Source: an uncultured Dialister sp.
GTDB lineage: Bacteria > Bacillota > Negativicutes > Veillonellales > Dialisteraceae
Direction of reading: 5' to 3'
Assembly: GCF_900541605.1 (NCBI RefSeq)
Contig: NZ_UQKJ01000003.1
Location: 1-37,678 of the forward strand
Length of the DNA: 37,678 nucleotides
Each line of letters begins with the position of its first letter. Position 1 is the first letter of the stretch. The notes beneath the pieces were generated by a model. The model was given only the letters and a program-made list of their open reading frames with translations, did no database searches and was not told where the DNA came from. The translations under genes were made by a program, and so were the position numbers. Positions 8,290 through 15,161 of the stretch are shown piece by piece.

Positions 8290-8388
8290 TCAGCGGCGGA
8301 GCCGCGGTGGTGATTCAAAAGGCGGCGCCTCCCATTTTGTGCGCCGCTACCACCATTTCTCATCCCGGATTCCTCATTCCTAATTAAT
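8290..8388 (+). repeat. Family B element
   Basis: CAGCGGCGGAGCCGCGG, then CAAAAGGCGGCGCCTCCC, TGTGCGCCGC and CCTCATTCCTAATT give the family B order. Upstream, 8170-8270 holds family D-like text (TGCATGCTTACGG.AGTGGAGAC) also seen at 32190-32215. The gap 8027-8425 has no gene. Confidence 0.75.
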
Positions 8389-8425
8389 AAGAAGATTCCA
8401 TATACCCGCAATCGCCCAAATGACA

Positions 8426-8460
8426 TAAAAAAGAAGCCCCCCAAAAGGGAGCTTCTTTCT
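8426..8460 (-). terminator. Terminator of porin 1
   Basis: A stem AAGAAGC/GCTTCTT with CCC/GGG inside is followed on the minus strand by U residues. It lies 34 bases after the porin 1 stop. Confidence 0.75.
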
Positions 8461-8493
8461 TGTTTATGGAACTGTATTCTGATTTCTTAGAAA

Positions 8494-9747
8494 TTAGAAT
8501 TTGTAGTTCAGGGAAACGGTCCAAGCATCGTCCGGATCTTCGGAGTTGGTCAGATCAGCGTCGAATGCATATTCACCATGGAGCTGAACGTTCTTAGCGA
8601 GGGTTACATCAGTGCCAATATTCCAGAACTTGAGTTCTTTGTTGCCATCTTTGAGGTTGTCGAGCATATCGGTGCCAATGCCAGTGCCGCCGAAGTAGGT
8701 AGCTCCACCGATATCATTGTACATCACGTTGATGTTGAAGGTGCCCGGTTTCTTCCAGTTAGCTACGCCGTAGCTGATACCAGCGTTCCAAGCGTCATCC
8801 TTGGAGAACTGGGTATTGGTGTTCTTTACGTATTCACCAAGTACAGCCCATTTCTGTGCGAACGGAATGCTCAGGTCAACGCCCAGAAGTTCATCATTGC
8901 CAGAGAAGCTCTGTTTTGCAGTATTGTTGCCCTGGAATTTTACATAGTCAACGCCCAGTTTAGCGAAGTTGAAGTCATAACCAGCTTTTGCATAGAAAGC
9001 ATCCTGATCATCCATCGCTGCTTTCTGATCTACAGTGTAGTCGGTATCCCACTGGCCAAAGCCTACTTTTGCATTGAATGCATCCTTAGCATAGGACAGT
9101 TCAGCACCGTCGAAGTTGTGGGAATCGCCAAAACGCCAAGAGTATTCGTTGCCAAAGTTGTTAGCATAACGGCCAAGGGTTACAGCGAAGTCGCCAAACT
9201 GATGTTTAACATTCAGTGTATCCATGTATACGCCGCTATCTTTGGTGCTGTCTTTGAAGTTCATGTTATAGGTCAGGCGGCCATTAACGGTGGTGGTATC
9301 ATTAACCTGTCCTTCAACATTGATACGCATACGGCCGTCCCAAGTATCATTGCCTACGCTGTTATCTCTATAACGCATACGAGCATCGCCGGACCAGTAA
9401 ATGTTGCCCACTTTCTTTTCCAGGTTGCCTACGCGAACGCCCAGGTTAGCCAGTTCGTCAGCGTATTCGCCAGCCAGTTTATCCAGTGTGGCACGCTGTT
9501 CAGCGTTCAGCTGGTCTTCTTTAGCCATGAGGCGGGCGATGATCTGAGCCAGTTCGTAACGGGTCATGTTACGTTCACCTTTGAAGGTGCCGTCCGGATA
9601 ACCTTCTACAACGCCCTGGTCGGAGAGGTCGGATACTGCCTGGTAAGCCCAGTCATCAGGGGTTACATCGGAGAAAGGATTTGCAGCGTAAGCGGATACG
9701 CCAGCGGTGAGTGCTGCTACAGCAGCGATTGCGAGAATCTTTTTCAT
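8494..9747 (-). CDS. SLH-domain outer-membrane porin 1 (OmpM-like)
   Basis: The protein has 417 aa from the ATG at 9747, which has AAGGAG ten bases upstream; the open frame runs 37 codons further, but that part is leader sequence. Order: signal peptide (1-21, cleavage after AYA), one SLH domain (about 23-76, NPFSDVTPDDWAYQAV to MTRYELAQIIARLMAK), a coiled coil (about 78-112), then a beta-barrel of alternating strands ending in the Phe-terminated SLNYKF. In Negativicutes such proteins bind modified peptidoglycan through SLH and form the major porin that tethers the outer membrane. Residues 1-115 are nearly identical to porins 2 and 3 while the barrel differs. Confidence 0.93.
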   Translation of the reverse strand: MKKILAIAAVAALTAGVSAYAANPFSDVTPDDWAYQAVSDLSDQGVVEGYPDGTFKGERNMTRYELAQIIARLMAKEDQLNAEQRATLDKLAGEYADELANLGVRVGNLEKKVGNIYWSGDARMRYRDNSVGNDTWDGRMRINVEGQVNDTTTVNGRLTYNMNFKDSTKDSGVYMDTLNVKHQFGDFAVTLGRYANNFGNEYSWRFGDSHNFDGAELSYAKDAFNAKVGFGQWDTDYTVDQKAAMDDQDAFYAKAGYDFNFAKLGVDYVKFQGNNTAKQSFSGNDELLGVDLSIPFAQKWAVLGEYVKNTNTQFSKDDAWNAGISYGVANWKKPGTFNINVMYNDIGGATYFGGTGIGTDMLDNLKDGNKELKFWNIGTDVTLAKNVQLHGEYAFDADLTNSEDPDDAWTVSLNYKF

Positions 9748-9827
9748 AGTTCTTCGCTCCTTATAAGAAAAAAATAAAAAGAAATGATGTCCCTCTATTT
9801 TTCCTACCGGGAGTTCGGTGAATCGGC

Positions 9828-9860
9828 GCCCGCTCGAGTGACCGTGTTTCCTCAGCAAGC
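9828..9860 (-). promoter_or_regulatory. Porin leader hairpin, copy 1
   Basis: In the transcript the stem GCTTGCTGAG pairs with CTCGAGCGGGC (one bulge) and encloses the loop GAAACACGGTCA. The same loop and GAG/CTC closing pairs occur upstream of porins 2 and 3. It lies 80 bases before the start codon, inside the mRNA leader. Confidence 0.6.
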
Positions 9861-9916
9861 TTCTTCACGTACTGACCCTGACTACCGTCCCGAGGGTGGG
9901 ACCTTGGTCTATGTAG

Positions 9917-9945
9917 AGATTAACATAAGCATCGAGTAAAATCAA
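9917..9945 (-). promoter_or_regulatory. Sigma-70-type promoter of porin 1
   Basis: TTGATT, 17 bases, then TAATCT with a TGn extension just before the -10. Transcription would start near 9910 and give a leader of about 163 nt. Confidence 0.6.
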
Positions 9946-10364
9946 GGTTTCCTTACGTAAGTACTGTGTCAGCCCCTTTTACGCAGGCTTCTGTATAGGT
10001 GTACTATTTTTAATTTTTTTCTTTACCTTTTCGTGAAAACTTCGATAAATACGAGATTTCTGTCCAGAGTACAAGCAACGGTCTTTCTAATAAAGTGACT
10101 GCTATTCAATTTTACTTGGTAGATGATATAAAGATTTTCTATAAGCACACAGGGCAGGGATAGAGTCATACCGGTCATTTCCCCTTGATGTTAGAGGTGT
10201 AACACCGTCACAGGCATTTAGCTGGGAGATTTCTCGACTCTCTCTCACATACGATTTTTATGGATACAGTCACTACGGCGCTTACCTCCGCTCGAAATGA
10301 CGAGGTGAGGGAAGGTATCATTTTTCTGTAAACGTTTTTCCTGTATATTTTCCTATCCCAAACC

Positions 10365-10592
10365 CGTCATTTCGAGCGGTGGAAGCATGCCGTATGACTC
10401 TACCACTAAGAATCGCTACAGCTTCGAGGAGCCGAGAAATCTTTCTTGTGTTCGGGATTACAGATCATTTCCCCATGATATTAGAGTTGTAACACCGTCA
10501 CAACCATTTACCAGAGAGATTTCTCGACTCTTTCTCACATACGATTCTTACAATCATCTTCATTCCGACGCTTACCTCCGCTCGAAATGACG
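10365..10592 (+). repeat. Family A element, full copy
   Basis: The 228-bp copy begins CGTCATTTCGAGCGGTGGAA and ends CTCCGCTCGAAATGACG. Nested inverted pairs are visible inside: AAGAATCG with CGATTCTTA, and GAGCCGAGAAATCT with GAGATTTCTCGACTC. Confidence 0.92.
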
Positions 10593-10655
10593 AAGGAGGG
10601 ATAGCGTCACCATTGCGATTACGGTGTTCCAGAGAGACGACTTTTCCCGCTCCCC

Positions 10656-10883
10656 TGTCATTTCGAGCGGTGGCAGCATGCGGCATGACACTACTGTCAA
10701 GAATCGCTACAGCTCCGATGAGTCGAGAAATCTTTCTTGTGTTCGGGAATACAGATCATTTCCCCATGATATTAGAGTTGTAACACCGTCACAAGCATCT
10801 ATCTGAGAGATTTCTCGACTCTCTCTCACATACGATTCTTATTGGTACACTCACCACGGCGCTTACCTCCGCTCGAAATGACG
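10656..10883 (+). repeat. Family A element, full copy
   Basis: The 228-bp copy begins TGTCATTTCGAGCGGTGGCA and ends CGCTCGAAATGACG; the inner palindromic pairs are the same as in the neighbouring copies. Confidence 0.92.
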
Positions 10884-10944
10884 TTATAGGGAAGGTATCA
10901 TTTTTCTGTAAACGTTTTTCCTGTATATTTCCCTACCCCAAACC

Positions 10945-11172
10945 CGTCATTTCGAGCAGTGGAAGCATGCCGTATGACCCTACCGTCAAGAACCGCTACA
11001 GCTTCGGCGAGCCCCGAAATCTTTCTTGTGTTCGGGATTACAGATCATTTCCCCATAGTATTAGAGTTGTAACACCGTCACAGGCATTTACCTGAGAGAT
11101 TTCTCGACTCTTTCTCACATACGATTCTTATGGGTACACTCACCACGGCGCTTACCTCCGCTCGAAATGACG
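10945..11172 (+). repeat. Family A element, full copy
   Basis: The 228-bp copy has the left end CGTCATTTCGAGCAGTGGAA (one substitution) and a right end of CTCCGCTCGAAATGACG. Confidence 0.92.
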
Positions 11173-11352
11173 AGGTGAGGGAAGGTATCATTTTTCTGTA
11201 AACGTTTTTCCTGTATATTTTCCTATCCCAAACCCGTCATTTCGAACAGTGGAAGCATGCCGTATGACTCTACTGTCAAGAATCGCTACAGCTTCGATGA
11301 GTCGAGAAATCTTTCTTGTGTTCGGGATTACAGGGCTTTCTGCAGATTTCAC

Positions 11353-11450
11353 CAGCGGCGAAGCCACGGTTGGGACTCAAAAGGCGGCGCTTCCCATTTT
11401 GTGCGCCGCCACCACCATTCCTCATTCCTAATTCCTCATTCCTAATTTTT
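11353..11450 (+). repeat. Family B element joined to a broken family A copy
   Basis: The family A copy that starts at 11235 runs to about 11333 (TTCGGGATTACAGGGCTTT) and then passes into a family B element: CAGCGGCGAAGCCACGG, GGCGGCGC..GCGCCGCC, then CATTCCTCATTCCTAATT. The right half of the family A copy is absent, so B replaced or deleted it. Confidence 0.8.
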
Positions 11451-11473
11451 TCCGTGCCATCTCTTTCCTGCAA

Positions 11474-11503
11474 TAAAAAAGACTCCCGAAGGAGTCTTTT
11501 TTA
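11474..11503 (-). terminator. Terminator of porin 2
   Basis: AAAAAAGACTCC, loop CGAA, GGAGTCTTTTTT: a perfect symmetrical stem, 25 bases after the porin 2 stop. Confidence 0.9.
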
Positions 11504-11527
11504 TTGATGTGTCCGAACCGGATTCGA

Positions 11528-12832
11528 TTAGAATGCGTAGTTCAGTTCAACGCCCCAGGTGTCATCGGGGTCTTCTGCGCCGGAAGCTTTAGCTGCGAAG
11601 TTGTAGTAAGCGTCCAGTTCAACACCCTTCTGGAGAGCTACGCCTGCGCGGGCTACCCAGAAATGAACGTCAGCGTTTTCGTCAAATCCATAGTCAAGCT
11701 GGTCGGTGAGGTCCAGGGCGGAGTTGCCAAGGAGGTAGGAGCCAGCATCAGCCTTTACATAGTGTGCACCCAGCTGCCAGGTACCTGGTTTATCGGTATC
11801 TACAGCGCCATAGGTGAGGCCTGCAGTCCAAAGAGCTGCGTCTTTGGTACCATTCTTTGCATTCTTTGTCTTTACATAGTCGCCATCGAGGGTGAAGTTG
11901 CTGTGGCTGAGACCGATGGTTGCGCCAGCACCCCAGGTGGAGAGGTCTTTGCCCTTGTAAACATCATAATCACCATCGCGGCTGTCCAGGTAGAAAGCAG
12001 AAATATCAGCACCGTCAGCTACGTGGCCGGTCAGTTTTGCAAACCAGTTTTCAGTCTTGCTCTTTGCGGTATAAGCTTTTCCGATTTCGTCTTCGCCATA
12101 TTTCCAAGCGTTTTCAGCGGATTTCAGATAACCATAGCCTGCATCGATGCCGATCTTGCCATTGTCCCAGCCAGCGGTGATGCCGTCGTATTCGCCATCT
12201 TCATCCCAGAATGTGCCGGTCTGGTCAAGAGCTACGCCCTGACGGCCAATGCGTACATAGGTCTGATCGGTTGGTGTCCATTCAGTATACAGACGATTCA
12301 TGTATGTATTGCTGTCATCGCCGCCTTTGAAATCCATTTCATTGACGAAACGGCCATTCACAGTTACCTTGTCATTGACGTCAGCCTTTACGTTAATACG
12401 CATACGGCCGTTCCAGGTGTCGCTGTGGTCTTTAGCGCCGTCCAGGTTATGCTGGTACTGCATACGAGCATCGCCGGACCAGTAGAGGTTGCCCACTTTC
12501 TTTTCCAGGTTGCCTACGCGAACGCCCAGGTTAGCCAGTTCGTCAGCGTATTCGCCAGCCAGTTTATCCAGTGTGGCACGCTGTTCAGCGTTCAGCTGGT
12601 CTTCTTTAGCCATGAGGCGGGCGATGATCTGAGCCAGTTCGTAACGGGTCATGTTACGTTCACCTTTGAAGGTGCCGTCCGGATAGCCTTCTACGACGCC
12701 CTGGTCGGAAAGGTCGGATACTGCCTGATAAGCCCAGTCATCGGGGGTTACATCGGAAAACGGGTTTGCTGCGTATGCGGATACGCCAGCTGCCAGTGCA
12801 GCTACTGCTGCGATTGCGAGAATCTTTTTCAT
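11528..12832 (-). CDS. SLH-domain outer-membrane porin 2 (OmpM-like)
   Basis: The 434-aa protein has the same design as porin 1: signal peptide with ALAAGVSAYA, one SLH domain (about 23-76), a coiled coil, and a beta-barrel ending VELNYAF. Residues 1-118 match porin 1 at nearly every position, while the barrel shares only the general strand pattern and the GRMRINV segment. Barrel strands carry acidic and Tyr-rich loops, as expected for a general diffusion porin. It is expressed alone: a well-formed promoter at 12992-13020, a leader of about 150 nt with the shared hairpin, SD AAGGAGCGAAGAAC, and its own terminator. The substrate cannot be predicted. Confidence 0.93.
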   Translation of the reverse strand: MKKILAIAAVAALAAGVSAYAANPFSDVTPDDWAYQAVSDLSDQGVVEGYPDGTFKGERNMTRYELAQIIARLMAKEDQLNAEQRATLDKLAGEYADELANLGVRVGNLEKKVGNLYWSGDARMQYQHNLDGAKDHSDTWNGRMRINVKADVNDKVTVNGRFVNEMDFKGGDDSNTYMNRLYTEWTPTDQTYVRIGRQGVALDQTGTFWDEDGEYDGITAGWDNGKIGIDAGYGYLKSAENAWKYGEDEIGKAYTAKSKTENWFAKLTGHVADGADISAFYLDSRDGDYDVYKGKDLSTWGAGATIGLSHSNFTLDGDYVKTKNAKNGTKDAALWTAGLTYGAVDTDKPGTWQLGAHYVKADAGSYLLGNSALDLTDQLDYGFDENADVHFWVARAGVALQKGVELDAYYNFAAKASGAEDPDDTWGVELNYAF

Positions 12833-12910
12833 GTTCTTCGCTCCTTCTATGAAATATATGGGAAATGTGCTGTCCCTGTATTCTTAGAAGCGGTTCGGAA
12901 GAAATGGATT

Positions 12911-12935
12911 GCTCGAGTGACCGTGTTTCCTCTGC
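12911..12935 (-). promoter_or_regulatory. Porin leader hairpin, copy 2
   Basis: GC-A-GAG and CTC-GA-GC close the same GAAACACGGTCA loop as in the porin 1 leader, 79 bases before the start codon. Further upstream in the leader a second stem, CTGCAAAG/CTTTGCGG, is present. Confidence 0.6.
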
Positions 12936-12991
12936 GCCTTCCTCCCTCTTCACTTCCGCCGCAAAGCAGGAACCCCTTTGCAGCCGAAACC

Positions 12992-13020
12992 ATTATACCA
13001 CGATTATTAGAATTTAACAA
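12992..13020 (-). promoter_or_regulatory. Sigma-70-type promoter of porin 2
   Basis: TTGTTA, exactly 17 bases, then a perfect TATAAT. The predicted transcript start is near 12985, about 150 bases before the ATG. Confidence 0.8.
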
Positions 13021-13213
13021 ACGTTTACTATGATCTTATTATTATAACAAATCAGTTTCCTTATTTATTACATCTAAATATCCTGTATTTTATGGGATAT
13101 CCACTATATATTATTAGAGTAAGGTAATGTATTTGTAAACACGTATTGCAGGCAGAGGAATAGAGGCAACATTGTGAGTACGACGTTCCGGAATGATGAC
13201 GCTTCCCGCTCCC

Positions 13214-13440
13214 CGTCATTTCGAGCGGTGTGATCATGCCGTATGACTCCATCGTTAAAAATCGCTACAGCTTCGACGAGTCGAGAAATCTTTCTTGCGT
13301 TTGGGAATACAGGTCATTCCCCGTGATATTAGAGTTGTAACACCGTCACAGGCATTTTCCTGGGAGATTTCTCGACTCCTTCTCACATACGATTTTTACA
13401 GTTATCCTCATTCCGGCGCTTACCACCGCTCGAAATGACG
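13214..13440 (+). repeat. Family A element, full copy
   Basis: The 227-bp copy begins CGTCATTTCGAGCGGTGTGA and ends ACCGCTCGAAATGACG. From 13260 onward it is part of the perfect 260-bp duplication shared with 14347-14606. Confidence 0.92.
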
Positions 13441-13519
13441 TTAGGAGGATATAGCCACCAGAAAAATAACGGTATTTCTGAAAAATGACAGATTCCGCCC
13501 CTCGTCATTTCGAGCGGTG
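13260..13519 (+). repeat. 260-bp direct duplication, upstream copy
   Basis: The sequence from AATCGCTACAGCTTCGACGA through the next element's TCATTTCGAGCGGTG is identical to 14347-14606, including the 62-bp spacer with CACCAGAAAAATAACGG. Other family A copies differ at many sites, so this pair is a recent copy event. The two copies bracket the GIY-YIG gene. Confidence 0.9.
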
Positions 13520-13652
13520 GTAGTATGCCGTATGACTCTACTGTCAAGAATCACTACAGCTTCGAGGAGCCGAGAAATCTTTCTTGTGTTCGAGAATACA
13601 GGGATTTTCTCCGGATTCAGGAGCTGTCACACCGTCAAAGGCATTTTTCCAG
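13503..13652 (+). repeat. Family A copy broken on the 5' side of the GIY-YIG gene
   Basis: It starts normally (CGTCATTTCGAGCGGTGGTA) and continues through GAGAAATCTTTCTTGTGTTC to ACACCGTCAAAGGCATT at 13629-13645, then loses similarity at CCAGGCCCGGCC. A matching ACACCGTCACAGGCATT resumes at 14069, after the GIY-YIG gene. Confidence 0.8.
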
Positions 13653-13787
13653 GCCCGGCCGACGTTAGGGGATGGAGTATCTGGGATAAATACTGTATGT
13701 CAGAAAAATGACCCCTTCCTCCTGTTTACCGCCATGGCAGGAATTGCTATGATACAGGCAGCAATTCGCAATAAAGGAGGCTGCATG

Positions 13788-14069
13788 ATGGGATACGTGT
13801 ATATATTGACTAATGTATTAAAGACTACCCTTTACATTGGTGTCACCAATGACCTCCGGCGCCGGTATGCGGAGCATTTCTCTGAAGTTAATGACGGATT
13901 CACGAAACGATACCACCTGCATTCCCTGGTGTATTTTGAACAGTACAACGATATCAGGGAGGCCATCCTTCGAGAGAAACAATTAAAATCCTGGTCCCGT
14001 GCCAAAAAGGTTGCCCTTATCGAAAGAATGAACCCCGAATGGATCAACCTGGCCAGTCAGTGGGTGTAA
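13788..14069 (+). CDS. Stand-alone GIY-YIG nuclease domain protein
   Basis: The 93-aa protein is a single GIY-YIG domain of the small YhbQ/UPF0213-like class. The fold's key residues are in place: Tyr5 in YVYIL, Tyr16-Ile-Gly in TLYIGVT, Arg24-26 in DLRRRYAEH, Glu63 in REKQLKSW (metal-binding), and the NPEW end motif. Such domains cut DNA with one metal ion; the role of stand-alone members is largely unknown. AAAGGAGG lies 7 bases before the ATG at 13788 (an adjacent ATG at 13785 is an alternative). The gene has no operon partners. It is surrounded on both sides by family A element DNA, and its TAA stop overlaps element text (GTGTAACACCGTCACAGG). Confidence 0.9.
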   Translation: MGYVYILTNVLKTTLYIGVTNDLRRRYAEHFSEVNDGFTKRYHLHSLVYFEQYNDIREAILREKQLKSWSRAKKVALIERMNPEWINLASQWV

Positions 14070-14238
14070 CACCGTCACAGGCATTCATCTGAGTGATTTC
14101 AGGAATACAGGGCTTTCCTCCGGATTCAGGAGCTGCAACACCGTCATAGTCATTTAGCTGGGAGATTTCTCGACTCCTTCTCACATACTATTTTTACAGT
14201 TATCCTCATTCCGGCGCTTACCTCCGCTCGAAATGACG
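14066..14238 (+). repeat. Composite family A remnant on the 3' side of the GIY-YIG gene
   Basis: It begins inside the element (TGTAACACCGTCACAGGCATT), runs to GTGATTTC, then jumps to AGGAATACAGGGCTTT, which belongs upstream in the element, and continues to a normal right end CTCCGCTCGAAATGACG. The same jump occurs in the remnant at 19603-19774. Confidence 0.8.
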
Positions 14239-14300
14239 AGGTAAGGTCATAGAAAAAAAGCCGGAAAACGGTAAGCAGCAAATAATCATCTTCCACACCC

Positions 14301-14527
14301 CGTCATTTCGAGCGGTGGAAGAATGCGGTATAACTCTACCGTCAAGAATCGCTACAGCTTCGACGAGTCGAGAAATCTTTCTTGCGTTTGGGAATACAGG
14401 TCATTCCCCGTGATATTAGAGTTGTAACACCGTCACAGGCATTTTCCTGGGAGATTTCTCGACTCCTTCTCACATACGATTTTTACAGTTATCCTCATTC
14501 CGGCGCTTACCACCGCTCGAAATGACG
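14301..14527 (+). repeat. Family A element, full copy
   Basis: The 227-bp copy begins CGTCATTTCGAGCGGTGGAA; from 14347 it lies in the perfect 260-bp duplication. Confidence 0.92.
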
Positions 14528-14606
14528 TTAGGAGGATATAGCCACCAGAAAAATAACGGTATTTCTGAAAAATGACAGATTCCGCCCCTCGTCATTTCGA
14601 GCGGTG
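14347..14606 (+). repeat. 260-bp direct duplication, downstream copy
   Basis: It is identical over its whole length to 13260-13519 and ends at the left end of the next family A copy (TCATTTCGAGCGGTG). Confidence 0.9.
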
Positions 14607-14817
14607 TGAGCATGCTGTATGACTCTTCTGACAAAAATCGCTACAGCTTCGACGAGCCCCGAAATCTTTCTTGTGTTCGGGATTACAGGGCTTTTCCCCC
14701 CGGATTCAGGAGCTGCAACACCGTCATAGTCATATATCCGGGAGATTTCTCGACTCTCTCTCACATACGATTCTTATGTTCTTCAACAATCCGGCGTTTA
14801 CCTCCGCTCGAAATGCG
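14590..14817 (+). repeat. Family A element, near-full copy with altered right end
   Basis: The copy starts CGTCATTTCGAGCGGTGTGA. The right end reads CTCCGCTCGAAATGCGGAGG and runs straight into a new hairpin, GGAGGTCCTGCATAGGACCTCC. A second GAGCC..GGCTC arm pair follows (14828-14903). A short end fragment CGTCATTTCAACTGGTGG is at 14963. Confidence 0.85.
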
Positions 14818-14988
14818 GAGGTCCTGCATAGGACCTCCGAGCCGGGCCCAAGTTGGCGCTTTTTCTGCACAATAAAGCGCTTTCCTTTTAGGGCTCGGCC
14901 GTCGCTAGAGGGAAAGTATCATTATACTGAAACCGTCTCCTTGAAGCCCACTCTACTCGCCCCCGTCATTTCAACTGGTGGGAGAAAA

Positions 14989-15086
14989 GGCGGCGGAGCC
15001 GCAGTGGGGACTCAAAAGGCGGCGCTTCCTGATTTGTGCGCCGCCACCACCATTCCTCATTCCTAATTCCTCATTCCTGATTTTTA
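14989..15086 (+). repeat. Family B element
   Basis: GGCGGCGGAGCCGCAG, CTCAAAAGGCGGCGCTTCC, TTGTGCGCCGCCACC and CATTCCTCATTCCTAATTCC in order, about 98 bp, nearly the same as the copy at 11353-11450. Confidence 0.85.
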
Positions 15087-15111
15087 TACGCACTCACCGC
15101 CATTTAAATAT

Positions 15112-15161
15112 AAAGAAAGCAGCATCGGAATGGCCGCTCCATTCCGATGCTGCTTTTCTTT
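15112..15161 (-). terminator. Terminator of the Fur-family gene
   Basis: AAAGAAA-GCAGCATCGGAATG and its inverse form a stem of about 21 bp; it overlaps the last bases before the stop at 15160. Confidence 0.9.

Larger units (their letters stand above)
10168..11333 (+). repeat. Tandem array of family A elements, period about 290 bp
   Basis: Five head-to-tail units (a right half ending at 10302, three full copies starting at 10365, 10656 and 10945, and a left half starting at 11235) are separated by spacers of 61-63 bp. The spacers at 10303, 10884 and 11173 are nearly identical to one another (GGTATCATTTTTCTGTAAAC); the one at 10593 is of another type (ATTGCGATTACGGTGTTCC). Short ORFs here are element shadows. 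No gene is visible between 9748 and 11527; 9946-10167 is AT-rich unique DNA. Confidence 0.9.

Noticed and set aside
8494..9858. Start of porin 1 at 9858 as given by the longest frame
   Set aside because: The first 37 codons cover the mRNA leader and hairpin; the Met at 9747 begins a standard signal peptide with a good SD and matches the paralogues.
9748..9945. Porin leaders considered as a known riboswitch (TPP, cyclic di-GMP, cobalamin)
   Set aside because: None of the conserved core sequences of these classes is present, and the conserved part is only one small hairpin.
10168..11333. Regular repeats spaced by unique-looking DNA suggested a CRISPR-like array
   Set aside because: Repeats are about 228 bp, not 20-40 bp. 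The spacers are shared between units, and there are no cas genes.
10387..11445. Several short plus-strand ORFs with similar translations (e.g. YDSTxKNRYSFxExRNLSCVRDY)
   Set aside because: They are the same frame through repeated family A copies, lack ribosome-binding sites, and break at different points; the conservation is of DNA, not protein.
11504..13033. 509-codon plus-strand open frame opposite porin 2, and similar ones opposite porins 1 and 3
   Set aside because: Shadows of the porin genes; the minus-strand frames have signal peptide, SLH domain, SD and terminator.
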